Source: Flavonifractor porci (lineage in GTDB: Bacteria > Bacillota > Clostridia > Oscillospirales > Oscillospiraceae). From it: DNA of 64,000 bases. The stretch's first letter is position 1, and each line of letters opens with the position of its first letter. Under the pieces are notes generated by a model. That model did not search any database and was not told the origin of the DNA. It saw nothing but the letters and a program-made list of their open reading frames with translations. The stretch lies in contig NZ_JBBHLB010000007.1 of the NCBI RefSeq assembly GCF_037572415.1, positions 62,001-126,000 of the forward strand, written 5' to 3'. Shown one piece after another: positions 18,001 through 26,000 of this stretch. Both the position numbers and the translations under genes were made by a program.

Positions 18001-19872
18001 ATCGCCGCTGATCTTCTCCCAATTTATATAGCTTTCACTGACGTGAAGGCCGCCGGGATATCGCTCCGGCCATGCGTTGTCGTTTTTTCCAGTAAAAATC
18101 AGTCCGGCATCAATACTCTGGCCAACCTTAACTGTTAGTTCCGTCTTGGCTGCGGTTACCTCTTTCAGTGGATTGAGGTAACTCAACGTCACTTTCTTCG
18201 TATTGGAAAACTGTTGTTCCAGTTTGGGGTCAGCCGTTGTTACAGTGATATTTGCACTGCCCGCCTTCATGGGAATAAGACTCTGTACCAGCGAACCCTG
18301 AAATTCTATGACAGAATTGTTATCAGAAACTGTCACATAGCTGCCGGCGTAGGTAGCGTCCTCCGGCGTGATATCCGCAATGTGATGCTCACTGCCTACC
18401 CACTCCTCGCCATCCTTCAGGTGCCGCAGGGGATTGAAGCTGGCCTCGCCCGGGGTGCCGTTCTGGCCGATGGAATTGGGATTGCGGCGATGGATGGTGT
18501 ACTCACCTTCAAACGTGCACTCAATACCATCGATAGCTGTATAACCGGCTTCCACAGTAACAGACGCTGAAACGCCGTTAAGTTCCGCCGTCAGGTTGGC
18601 CGTTCCCTCCTGCTTGATATTGACCCATCCTTGGGAATCCACATTGATCACATGGGGCGCACTGCTTTCCCAGGCAAAAAGGGCGTTATTGGCTTCCCGC
18701 TCTTCGCCGCTCACCACCACATATGGTACCATGCTGAACGTACCGCTGCCGGGCGTTTTATAGTTCTTCCCGGTATAGTCTTGTCCGTCGATCTTCAGCT
18801 TCAGCTGAAATTCCGGGACCACGGCTTTGAGCCGGAAGGACTGCGTATTCTCACCGCAGGTGGCTGTAACTGTGACTGTGCCGGATTTGCGGGCCCATAC
18901 CCGGCCCTGGCCATAAACAATAATGGGGGCGTTATCCTGATCGGAGGCAACATCCCACTCCACGTCGCCCTCATACCCCTGGAGCTCCAGCGTGGCCACA
19001 TCGCCGTCCGGCAGGCCAAACACGCCAATGGTCAACATTTGGTCTGCACTGTTAATGGTTGTTGTTTCTTCTGTGATGAGGTCCGTCATCACAACAGGAT
19101 AAAATGTGGACTCTACATAGTCCTGTTGCTCTCCCAGCCAGGGAAGCCCCACCGCACTCTGGTGCCACTCCATGCCGCCGGAACGATGCTCATTGAGCAG
19201 TTCTCGAAACGCCTCGGATTTCTGATCAGAAACCGTCCTGCTGTCTGTCACCGCGGTCCCGTCATTATCCGCCACAGCTTCGCCATCGGGCCAATAGCTG
19301 TTGAAGATCTGTCCTCCCCTGCCTGTATTCACCAAGCCGCCCCAGGAATACCCACCAGGTGTCCTGGAGACATAGCAGTTTACAATAGCGGAATCCGGCA
19401 GCATCTCATACACCAAACCGCCGTAGCTGCTCTCCGCCCAGGAATAGCAGTTGATCAGTTTTCCTGATAGCTTACTGACCAGCGGGACGTTGGCGATCGT
19501 ACCCTTCACACCCAGATTCTGAACGACACCATTGGGTCCCAATGTATCAATCAACGGATTCGGATATTGGTCGGCAGCGGCAAAGGTCACCGTATAACCG
19601 TTGCCGTCCAACACGCCGTCAAAGGTCTTGGCAAACATGGAATAGCAGCCCACATAGTCCTCAATATCATTTGCCAGCCTGTAGTAGCCGCTGCCACCTT
19701 GCTCCGACAGTGCCGCCAGTTCTTCCGCCGTGGAAATCATCTGCCACTCCTGACCTTCGGGCGGCTCTGTTACCGCCTGAGGCAGCTCACCTCCTGCTGC
19801 CAGCGTTTCCAGTGGCAGCAGACCCAGCGCCAGCACCAGGACCAACAGCAAACTCAACACTCGTTTTTTCAT
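15019..19872 (-). CDS. Large secreted SLH protein with alpha-barrel plus DUF4430, transcobalamin-like
   Basis: 1617 residues: signal peptide (1-26), an N-terminal beta domain (about 40-230), Ig-like segments (about 260-700), a helical-repeat barrel (about 710-1030, with DVDITGMALQALAPYYS and ESTSQVIVALAALGID), a BIG2-type Ig domain, then DUF4430 (about 1120-1240, with GSGWKYSVDGVYPDYGCSLY). A further beta segment and three SLH repeats end the protein (about 1425-1617). Barrel followed by DUF4430 is the domain order of animal transcobalamin. It is the first gene after riboswitch C and a ribosome site (AAAGGAGAG), so the cell makes it when B12 is scarce. A corrinoid-capture role is inferred. 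Confidence 0.8.
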   Translation of the reverse strand: MKKRVLSLLLVLVLALGLLPLETLAAGGELPQAVTEPPEGQEWQMISTAEELAALSEQGGSGYYRLANDIEDYVGCYSMFAKTFDGVLDGNGYTVTFAAADQYPNPLIDTLGPNGVVQNLGVKGTIANVPLVSKLSGKLINCYSWAESSYGGLVYEMLPDSAIVNCYVSRTPGGYSWGGLVNTGRGGQIFNSYWPDGEAVADNDGTAVTDSRTVSDQKSEAFRELLNEHRSGGMEWHQSAVGLPWLGEQQDYVESTFYPVVMTDLITEETTTINSADQMLTIGVFGLPDGDVATLELQGYEGDVEWDVASDQDNAPIIVYGQGRVWARKSGTVTVTATCGENTQSFRLKAVVPEFQLKLKIDGQDYTGKNYKTPGSGTFSMVPYVVVSGEEREANNALFAWESSAPHVINVDSQGWVNIKQEGTANLTAELNGVSASVTVEAGYTAIDGIECTFEGEYTIHRRNPNSIGQNGTPGEASFNPLRHLKDGEEWVGSEHHIADITPEDATYAGSYVTVSDNNSVIEFQGSLVQSLIPMKAGSANITVTTADPKLEQQFSNTKKVTLSYLNPLKEVTAAKTELTVKVGQSIDAGLIFTGKNDNAWPERYPGGLHVSESYINWEKISGDGEALAYRSYPVLMPTDEEYSLEEGTVSNDQWLIKGISQGTVVLKGTAKDTTNGEQTITLTITVEAGDQGPALPVEEQVSAALKKTAAYELNGLTEKTPAFLDEWGILGLARAGIEVPVDFYETYYASAYQAVQKQKDTASRPWDNKVTETQRLALALTAIGKDPTDVDGVNLLDYSWNKGKYWNGAALGDMQGCNELIYALLATNAHDSFQQPESVSMTRQQMIEKLLGNYQAPEGGFGLSGPAFDVDITGMALQALAPYYSNDAVKTAVDKAVTHLSQAQGTDGSYGNPESTSQVIVALAALGIDPDTDPRFVKTGSSLVDGLLMYGLEDGSFRHSMNGGSDGMATEQALYTLAALNRFYAEPRANSLYNMNDVSLGGDTGAAVTGVTLTPASAELKAGKTVQLYAMVIPTSAENKAVTFSSDHPQVASVSETGLVTAVSEGKAKITVTTKDGGKTASAEITVTKAGEGKPEDKATVTLSIDKLTINKGYVLNPTKVEINKGETVWDVLKRELDHRGIDCDYSIYEQYNSVYVESIDGDGEFDHGPGSGWKYSVDGVYPDYGCSLYKLSGGEVIKWLYTTNLGADLGDDPGAGMTGKPEQGGSATLRPVVKPDKNGHAQITMDTDQMKAAIAQVKVGGERVVAIAPKITGTATKITVEVPVQSLKDMVKNTDAALVVQSDIGSLSVPNGALGAVVRQAGGNTATFSLESKNTADIRKQMDVSQMEDAEAVEVTIASNQKELTAFDGKSLTITIPVSGSTFVASEAYKVIVLGHGGTRENVSGICVKQNDKLSVQIEMSLLGTFVVTAQKTMPFTDVPGHWAAEGIAWAYGNDLMNGTGETTFAPNDRLNRAMLTAILYRLAGKPAVTGESKAFMDVVPDTWYTSSVAWASANGVVNGMGDGTFAPMDAITREQLAVMLYRYAQYIRLDTSAKGDLSKFTDGSQVSSWASEAMAWAVGTGMISGKTANIIDPSGTATRAETATILMRFAALLK

Positions 19873-19915
19873 GGTTATCCCATCTCTCCTTTCGACTGCT
19901 GCTCTGCCGGAGCAT

Positions 19916-19952
19916 AAAAAATGCCGCGGCAGATCCCATTGATCGCCACAGC
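19916..19952 (-). terminator. Riboswitch C expression-platform terminator
   Basis: On the minus strand GCTGTGGC pairs with GCCGCGGC (19945-19952 with 19923-19930) around a GATC/GATC inner stem, followed by ATTTTTTAT. It lies between the B12 aptamer and the SLH start codon, as expected for a transcription-terminating riboswitch. Confidence 0.75.
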
Positions 19953-19996
19953 CGTGTTCCCATGGTCGAGCCGTGTCCTCACAGCCCTTTGCATCT

Positions 19997-20204
19997 CTTG
20001 TAGGTCTTCTGACTTACGCTTCCGGAGAAATGCTCCACAACGCCGGATCTGCCTTCCCGGGTCTCCCCAGTGACTGACTTTCGCCAACGATCCGGCACCT
20101 CAGCGCTTACAGCGGCGGTACCCGTTCGGGACTTGCACCCGATTCCCTTGTTCATCCCTCCCTCTGCTTCCGCCGAGACAGGGCCACAACAAATGCTCCT
20201 ATTT
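19997..20204 (-). ncRNA. Cobalamin riboswitch C
   Basis: The minus strand carries the conserved cobalamin aptamer pieces in order: GGGAATCGGGTGCAAGTCCC, the ACCGCCGCTGTAAGCG core, CACTGGGGAGACCCGGGAAGGC, and the B12 box AAGTCAGAAGACCTAC at the 3' end (19997-20015). It begins at the stop codon of the upstream homing-repeat gene and ends before an intrinsic terminator. Adenosylcobalamin binding would favour termination and reduce the downstream SLH-ECF-CbiR genes. Confidence 0.92.
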
Positions 20205-20805
20205 ACTTGTTGCAGACTATCCCCCTTTCCTTCTGCCACGTTTGAAAAGACTCCGCAGCAGCAATTACATTCTCCCAAGAGCAAAATCGCTCACAAAGGA
20301 CTTTGGCTTGCGATACATCCCGCTTGCGCGGCGGGTATCCAAGGCGTTCTCTGCGGACGGTCACGTCCCTCAAAGCGCCGCAGATTCCCGGTTCCTCCCG
20401 CAGCATCCGCTCCCAATCCGGCATGGTCAGGTCGGGGGTGGGCAGCCGTCTCATGCCGGCTGCCCGCAGAGCTGCCGGCCAGGTACCGAACCGGGCCTTC
20501 AGATAGATGCGGTACAGGGAAAAGACCTCACTTTGCGTGGGAGCACGCCCGATACGAGCGGCGGAAGCGCGCAAAACATCCAGCAACGCCTCATCAGAAT
20601 AGCTGGCATAGACCGCCCTGCCGAGGCCGCTGGATAACGAAAGGGACGGATGAGGAACCCCTCGCTTCTCTCCTTGCGTGCCGTAATCTGCGTGCTCCGC
20701 CGCGTCCCGCTGCGCCAGCTTCTGTATCATATCCCGATACCGCTCCGCCTCTTGCGGCGTTAGTTTGGCCGGACGCGCCTGTCTTCGTTTACTGACGGTC
20801 TTCAC
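20203..20805 (-). CDS. Homing-endonuclease-associated-repeat protein between riboswitches
   Basis: 200 residues, strongly basic. Two or three repeats of the homing endonuclease associated (HNH_repeat) type are visible: DEALLDVLRASAARIGRAPT...FGTWPAALRAAGM and a following copy ending CERFCSWENVIAAA. No HNH or LAGLIDADG catalytic centre is seen, so it is probably a DNA-binding protein and not a nuclease. The GTG start at 20805 directly follows GAGGGG, an unusually tight spacing, so translation may begin a little later. It lies after leader B and its terminator and immediately before riboswitch C. A regulatory role in the corrinoid locus is possible but unproven. Confidence 0.6.
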   Translation of the reverse strand: MKTVSKRRQARPAKLTPQEAERYRDMIQKLAQRDAAEHADYGTQGEKRGVPHPSLSLSSGLGRAVYASYSDEALLDVLRASAARIGRAPTQSEVFSLYRIYLKARFGTWPAALRAAGMRRLPTPDLTMPDWERMLREEPGICGALRDVTVRRERLGYPPRKRDVSQAKVLCERFCSWENVIAAAESFQTWQKERGIVCNK

Positions 20806-20838
20806 CCCCTCAATCTTTGGGATCCATCGCCTTAATAT

Positions 20839-20871
20839 AAAAAGCCGGCAGACAATGGCGTGTCTGCCGGC
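20839..20871 (-). terminator. Intrinsic terminator before the homing-repeat gene
   Basis: On the minus strand GCCGGCAGACA and TGTCTGCCGGC form an 11-bp stem with a 6-base loop, followed by TTTTT. It lies between riboswitch-like leader B and the homing-repeat gene, so it may serve as the off switch of that leader. Confidence 0.85.
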
Positions 20872-20881
20872 AAAAAGCAGA

Positions 20882-20986
20882 TATCCATTGCCGATCCCTG
20901 CAAATTGGGTTTTTGCACATCAAAAATGTGCAAAAACCCAGGCCGTGCCTAGATATGGGCACAGCTGCAAAAATCGGCAATGGATA
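20882..20986. repeat. Nested inverted-repeat structure
   Basis: A 14-bp outer stem (TATCCATTGCCGAT at 20882-20895 with its exact complement at 20973-20986) encloses a 15-bp hairpin (20906-20940) and a smaller GTGCC/GGCAC hairpin. This would fold as a three-way junction in RNA or cruciform DNA. The TTGCCGAT/ATCGGCAA tip recurs at 61850-61883. Confidence 0.65.
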
Positions 20987-20995
20987 CCACCTTGA

Positions 20996-21118
20996 TCAAT
21001 TACCATGGAGCAGGCTGACGAACCTGGCTTATGGCCGAAGCCAAATACAGTAGAGGTAAGACTGCGCCGGACTCGCACCGGCTTGTCAGTTGGCATATGT
21101 CAAGCATATGACCCGCTC
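20996..21118 (-). ncRNA. Short divergent cobalamin-riboswitch-like leader B
   Basis: On the minus strand GCCGGTGCGAGTCCGGCGCA followed by CTCTACTGTA matches the central core of cobalamin aptamers (compare GGTGCAAGTCC and CCGCTGT in leaders A and C). A B12-box-like AAGCCAGG...CCTGC follows only about 30 bases later, so the long peripheral arms are missing. It starts just after its own strong promoter. It could be a compact cobalamin-class riboswitch or a decayed copy. A T-arm-like piece invites a tRNA call, but no cloverleaf forms. Confidence 0.55.
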
Positions 21119-21127
21119 GCAATGTGC

Positions 21128-21156
21128 ATTGTAACCGATTTTTACAGGTCTGTCAA
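21128..21156 (-). promoter_or_regulatory. Promoter of leader B
   Basis: On the minus strand TTGACA (21151-21156) and TACAAT (21128-21133) are 17 bases apart. The start falls at about 21121, at the 5' end of the riboswitch-like leader. Confidence 0.8.
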
Positions 21157-21283
21157 GAATGTATCGGCAGTCAGCGCTATTTCTTGGGCATTCTGCCCCA
21201 TTTGTCACCGCTGCTCCCTCACTTTGCCGCAAAACTGCATTTGCTTCCCCACCTCCGCCGGCACTCACCGGTTTTAAGCGCGC

Positions 21284-21323
21284 AAAACGGCTGCGGCAAT
21301 CCTTTGACTGCCGCAGCCGTTTT
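21284..21323 (-). terminator. Terminator of riboswitch A
   Basis: AAAACGGCTGCGGCA and its exact complement form a 15-bp stem around a 10-base loop, with TTTT in the descending arm on the minus strand. It lies 55 bases after the B12 box of riboswitch A. Confidence 0.7.
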
Positions 21324-21377
21324 CCTGCGTACCAAAACCACATCCGCCGCCTCTGTACGGGCAGCAGATGCTTTCCT

Positions 21378-21592
21378 TTGTAGGTCTTCTGACTTGCGCT
21401 TACGGAGGAACCCTCCACGTCCACACCCTGCCTTCTCAGGTCTCCCCAATGACTGGCTTTCGCCAACGGATCTGAACTCAGCGCTTACAGCGGCGGTTAC
21501 CGTCCGGGACTTTCACCCGGTTCCCTTGTCCAGTTTCCGCGCCGCGCGTCTGGAGCGGTAGGCGGCGGAAACCACAAAGCATCCTATGAACT
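21378..21592 (-). ncRNA. Cobalamin riboswitch A
   Basis: The minus strand shows the aptamer in order: GGGAACCGGGTGAAAGTCCC, ACCGCCGCTGTAAGCG, CATTGGGGAGACCTGAGAAGGC and the B12 box AAGTCAGAAGACCTAC (3' end near 21378). It begins at the predicted transcription start of its own promoter and is followed by a terminator. There is no obvious gene in the 160 bases between that terminator and promoter B, so this riboswitch is either an extra control layer for the distal genes or an orphan. Confidence 0.92.
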
Positions 21593-21601
21593 TCTGTTTG
21601 T

Positions 21602-21630
21602 ATCGTAGCACCGGACAGAGAAAACGTCAA
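21602..21630 (-). promoter_or_regulatory. Promoter of riboswitch A
   Basis: On the minus strand TTGACG (21625-21630) lies 17 bases before TACGAT (21602-21607). Initiation at about 21595 coincides with the start of the aptamer. Confidence 0.65.
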
Positions 21631-21659
21631 TAGGTCTGTTCCCGCTTGCAGCGATCTGC

Positions 21660-21665
21660 TATAAT
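21660..21665 (+). promoter_or_regulatory. -10 box of the cbiZ promoter
   Basis: A perfect TATAAT lies 40 bases before the cbiZ start codon on the plus strand. No good -35 is seen at 17 bases, so an activator or extended contacts may be used. Confidence 0.4.
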
Positions 21666-21704
21666 CCATTCAGAACATCTCAAAAGCCCGGAGGATAAAG
21701 ATGT

Positions 21705-22817
21705 ATGGAACGCGTTTTTGTGCTGTGTAACGGCGATCACCTGACTTGTACAGAACAGGCTGCCATCTTTCGGTTTTCCGGCCCCCGCACAGTCCTGTCC
21801 ACAGGGGCCAACGGCGGCGGGATGCGGACGGATCTGACTGCTGCTTTCAACTACTGCGACTGCCAAACAGCCAGTGTATGTCAGCCCATGGAGGGGAACA
21901 ATCTGCAAGACCATCAGCGGGCGATCGCCAGGCGTCTTGGCCTGGACCCAGAGCATACCACCGGTCTGGATACGGCGGCCAACCTGGACAACATGGTGGT
22001 AGTTACGAAACGTTGTGAGGATTTCCAGATCACCGCCGCAGTATCCGCCGGTGCCGATGTCAACGCTCTGTGCGCCGGCGACCCGGCAGCTTTGACGGAG
22101 ACTGACGGCGTACCCTGTCCCGTACCGCCCGGGACCATCAACATCTTCCTGGTTACAGACCGCCCCCTCTCCCCCGGCGCCATGGCGGAACTGATCATGA
22201 CTGCCGCAGAGGCAAAAGTCGCTGTACTCCGGGATTTGATGCAGGGCAGCAGCATATCCAGGAACCTTGCCACCGGCACCGGCACGGACGGTATGGTCAT
22301 TATCTGTCCCGTGGGAAACGCCGGTACGCTATTGAACGCAGGCAAGCATTTTAAGTTTGGCGAGCTGACTGCGCTGGCCGTCCGGGAGGCCCTCATGGAA
22401 GCGCTCTTCCGCCAGACCGGTTTTTGTGCTCAGGCACAGCATTCTGTACTTCGAAGGCTGCGGCGTTTTGGGATCACCGCGGCCGCTCTGTCCGCGCAGT
22501 GCCTGGACCGGTCACCGGATCGACACACCGCATTTTCCAGGACCTTGGAAAAGCTGGATCGGGATGCCTTTCTGGTCGGCGCTGTCACGCTCTATGTGCA
22601 TCTGGAGGACCAATGCCGCGCCGGAATGCTGACGGAAATGGAGTCTGTGGACTGGGCAAATCATCTTTTGCGTCAAGTTCAGCAGCACTACCACTGTGAT
22701 TTTCCCTTGATCCATGGTACGGGACTGATGGAGAAGCTGGGGCACTTCCTTTGCGAACTGCTCCTGGCCAGCTTGCGGGAACAGGAACGTCTATATCCAA
22801 ATCAGGACCCTACATAA
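21705..22817 (+). CDS. cbiZ: Adenosylcobinamide amidohydrolase, CbiZ family
   Basis: 370 residues. The C-terminal half of the CbiZ domain is clear: PPGTINIFLVTDRPLSPGAM, AAEAKVAVLRDL and the hallmark ATGTGTDGMVI near residue 190. CbiZ hydrolyses the amide that joins aminopropanol to adenosylcobyric acid, letting a cell salvage incomplete or foreign corrinoids. The protein is longer than the archaeal enzyme, with an alpha-helical C-terminal tail of unknown role (about 240-370). GGAGG lies about 10 bases before the ATG. It is divergent from the riboswitch-controlled import genes and completes the salvage locus. Confidence 0.8.
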   Translation: MERVFVLCNGDHLTCTEQAAIFRFSGPRTVLSTGANGGGMRTDLTAAFNYCDCQTASVCQPMEGNNLQDHQRAIARRLGLDPEHTTGLDTAANLDNMVVVTKRCEDFQITAAVSAGADVNALCAGDPAALTETDGVPCPVPPGTINIFLVTDRPLSPGAMAELIMTAAEAKVAVLRDLMQGSSISRNLATGTGTDGMVIICPVGNAGTLLNAGKHFKFGELTALAVREALMEALFRQTGFCAQAQHSVLRRLRRFGITAAALSAQCLDRSPDRHTAFSRTLEKLDRDAFLVGAVTLYVHLEDQCRAGMLTEMESVDWANHLLRQVQQHYHCDFPLIHGTGLMEKLGHFLCELLLASLREQERLYPNQDPT

Positions 22818-22889
22818 ACCACATTCCCTTCAGAATCAGTACAGCGGAAAAAGCTGGAACTTTTGTTGGCATACCAGAAGCCGAAGGAA

Positions 22890-22928
22890 AACAAGGCGCA
22901 GGCAGCCAAAGGCTGCCTGCGCCTTGTT
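22890..22928. terminator. Bidirectional-looking hairpin between cbiZ and the giant SLH gene
   Basis: An 18-bp perfect stem (AACAAGGCGCAGGCAGCC and complement) with a 3-base AAA loop, flanked by AAAA on one side and GTGTTTT on the other. It separates two convergent genes and probably ends both transcripts. Confidence 0.8.
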
Positions 22929-23000
22929 CGTGTTTTGCGGTATTCTCACCGCCGGTGATTCAGAGGGCAATATGCCCTTCTCCAAATACTCCGTATTTTG

Positions 23001-26000
23001 TTACTCTGCCGTCTTCTCACAATACCGCATCAAAATCACAGCGATCTGAGAGCGGGTTGCGTTGCCACTGGGGCTGAGGGTACTGGAACTGGTGCCGTTT
23101 ATGATCCCATCTGCAACAGCCCACTGCATGGCGGAAACGGCATACTCGCCAAGTTCCGCGAGATCGGTATAGGAGAGGAGGTTGACATTCTCTCCCGCGC
23201 TGACATCATGTCCCTTATAGCTTGCGTAGCGGTGAAGCATGGTAGCCATCTGTTCCCGGGTAATAGGGTCATCGGGACCGAATTTGTTGTTGCCATATCC
23301 GGTAACGATGCCCTCTTTGGCGGCCCATCGGACCGCCTCGCCATACCAGGAATCCAGGTTCACATCATCAAACGCCACTGCATCGTCCACCACCGGGCTG
23401 CCCTCCATCCGCCACAGGATGGTGGCGATCATGCTGCGGGTAGTGGTCATGTCGGGTGCAAAGGTAGTGGCGCTGGTCCCCTTCATCAGGCCATGCTTAT
23501 AGACGTAACGCACTCCGTCCTCATACCAGATTCCAGACGGGACATCCACGAAGGGCAGGTCTCCAGCAGTGATCTCGGCAAAGGACGCCTTCACCGTGAC
23601 GTTGCTGGACGGCATAGTAAAGGTATACTTACCATCTCCCTTATCATTCAGTGTGATGGTTTTCCCGTTTTTATCCGTGACGGTGAGCGTTGCAAGCCGG
23701 TAGCCCTCATCTGGCTTGGTGGTAAGTGTAACAGTCATGCCTGCGTGGGCCGTGCTCTGTCCGGTCTCCACCTTGCCGCCGCTGCTGGCTTCCACGGTAA
23801 TCTTATAGCGGGATGCTCCGGCGTGCGTACTCATGATATGCAGAGAGTAAATCTTGGTTCCGATGGTCACGATGATGACCGTCTCCCCCGCACCAATGGG
23901 TACATAGAGATTTCCGCTGCCGGTAAATTCCTTGCCGTTGATGGCAACCTTCTCTCCGCTGCCGGAGACGGCGGTCACAAAAGTGCCATCCGCCGAAACT
24001 TCGGACAGGGCGTATGTCAGCGTGCCGTCCTCACCCAGGACAAAATCATCCATAGATACGGGCAGGCCGTCAAAGCACAGGCTGTCCTCGCCGGTCATCG
24101 TGTGTACCACCACCCGGCTGCCCAGCTGGCTAAATGTAATGGGGCTGATCTGCGCGGTCTCACCGGGCAAATTGCCGGAAATGCTGGTGGTCTTGGTCTC
24201 CAGCGGCTGGCCGGAAGCATCCAGAAGGGTGGCCTCCAGGGTCCCGGTGTCCAACGCCTGAAGGCAGTTGTTTCTCAGGGTGATCGTGGCTGTGGTCACA
24301 TCCGCATTGGTCTGTACCACATCCAGCGTGGTTTTATCCCCGGTGCGGGCATATGCGCCGGTCAGGGACACCGCCGCCTGATTATTGCCGCCGCGGTACT
24401 CAGGCAGGCGCTGGGCAGTGCTCTGCTCGCCTACCTTACCCTCTGCCCATGCATCGGCATACAGATACACACCGCTGCTGGGGATCTCCTTCTGCCCAAG
24501 CACCGTTGTCACATAGCCGCCCACATCGTAAGTCAGCTCCAGGGTAAAGGAGCCCTCATCAATGCGCTTCAGGGCATCCCCGCCGGAAATGGTGAGGATA
24601 TTCTTGTCTGCGGCAACGCCGTCGCCGGCACAGGTTACATTCGCCGGCTGCGTGAACAGGTTATCGGTATAGAGGGCCAGTTTGACCTCCCGTTCTTTGT
24701 TCCCGGCGAGAGTCGCGCCGGAGGCGTTATACAGAGTCATGGAAACGGTACGCTTTCCGGCCTCCTCCTTGAGCACTTCCATCCGGGCGATACCGATATC
24801 GGGGTAATCCAGATAGACCGTGCCGGTCACGCTGGAGAGCTGATTCCCAGAGATGGTATAACTCTGATCCGCCACTGTGTCGCCCACCTTGTGGTACACC
24901 GTCAGGACCGCGCTCTCGTTGGGCTTCAGCACCGTTTCCAGTCCAGCGGTCTCTCCGTCTGCCATGGTAACAGTCAAGCCGGACAGATCCTTGATGCCAG
25001 TGTTGCGGATCGTAAACTGGATGGGAGTCAGGCTGTTGGTCATCAGATTCTCATAGTCCACTCCAATGTTCTCTACCTCCACCCCATACTGATCGAAATC
25101 AGAGGTAGCAGTGTAGAGCATGGCCTTCTCGCCGGGTACAACAACGCCGTTGATGGTTTCCGTGTTTTCGTTATCGTAGTAGGTGGCCTGGATGACCGCC
25201 TTGACCTGGTCCTCCCCACTGATGTAGGCACTGAAGTGGTTCACCAGATTGTTGGCCGGCAGCTCTGCCAGCTCCAGGGGCGCGGACAGGCGGTAGCCGC
25301 TGTTGTCCCGCAGCAGTCTGGCTGCCTTCAGGACGCTGTGAGCGGCGGCGGTAAGGCCTTCTTCATTGGTCCTATCGCTGACCTGCTCGCTCCAGATGAT
25401 CGTCAGGTCGTCCACACCATAGCCGCCGCTGAGGGTGGCAAAGCGGAAATCGCCGCTGACGCTGGCATCCCCGGTGCTGGTGATGGCAGACAGAGACGCG
25501 GGGAAGGTATTGGACATGGCGCCGGCCTCATCCACAGCCAGCAGCTGGATGTCGCCGGTCTCACTGCGGAGGCTGTGCCAGCCAATCACGAACCGGTGAT
25601 CGCCGCCGCCAAAATCAGCTGCGATCACCTGGGGATTCTCATCCAGCCAGGTGTCACTGGTAGCGATCATAGAGGCACCGGGTATACCAGTATCGTCTAC
25701 GATGGTATAGCCGATCTCATAGTCACTGATGTTTCCGGTCTGGCTGCGATCCAGAGTATACACTGCCATAGCAGTACCATCGGGCAGCATGGCGGCCTGA
25801 AGGGCCTTGACGCTGCCACTGGACCCGTTATAGAGTATCTTGGCCTCGCTCCATGCAGCGCCGTTATAAACACTGTACATGATCTGATCCCGGGCGGCAA
25901 AGCCCATCAGGTCCTCCTCGGGACCGGCACTGTAAACACTGCGCCAGAACACCACTGCCCTGCCGGCACCGTCAGAGGCCACGGCGGGAGCCAGATCCGG

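Noticed and set aside
13329..19872. Terpene cyclase or prenyltransferase enzymes
   Set aside because: The helical repeats resemble those families, but the proteins are secreted, wall-anchored, lack the catalytic DxDD-type motif and sit in a B12-riboswitch operon, so a binding barrel is more likely.
21060..21118. tRNA-like T-arm (GGTGCGAGTCC with pairing arms)
   Set aside because: No matching acceptor, D or anticodon stems can be laid out. The piece fits the cobalamin aptamer core, which has a T-loop-like L4.
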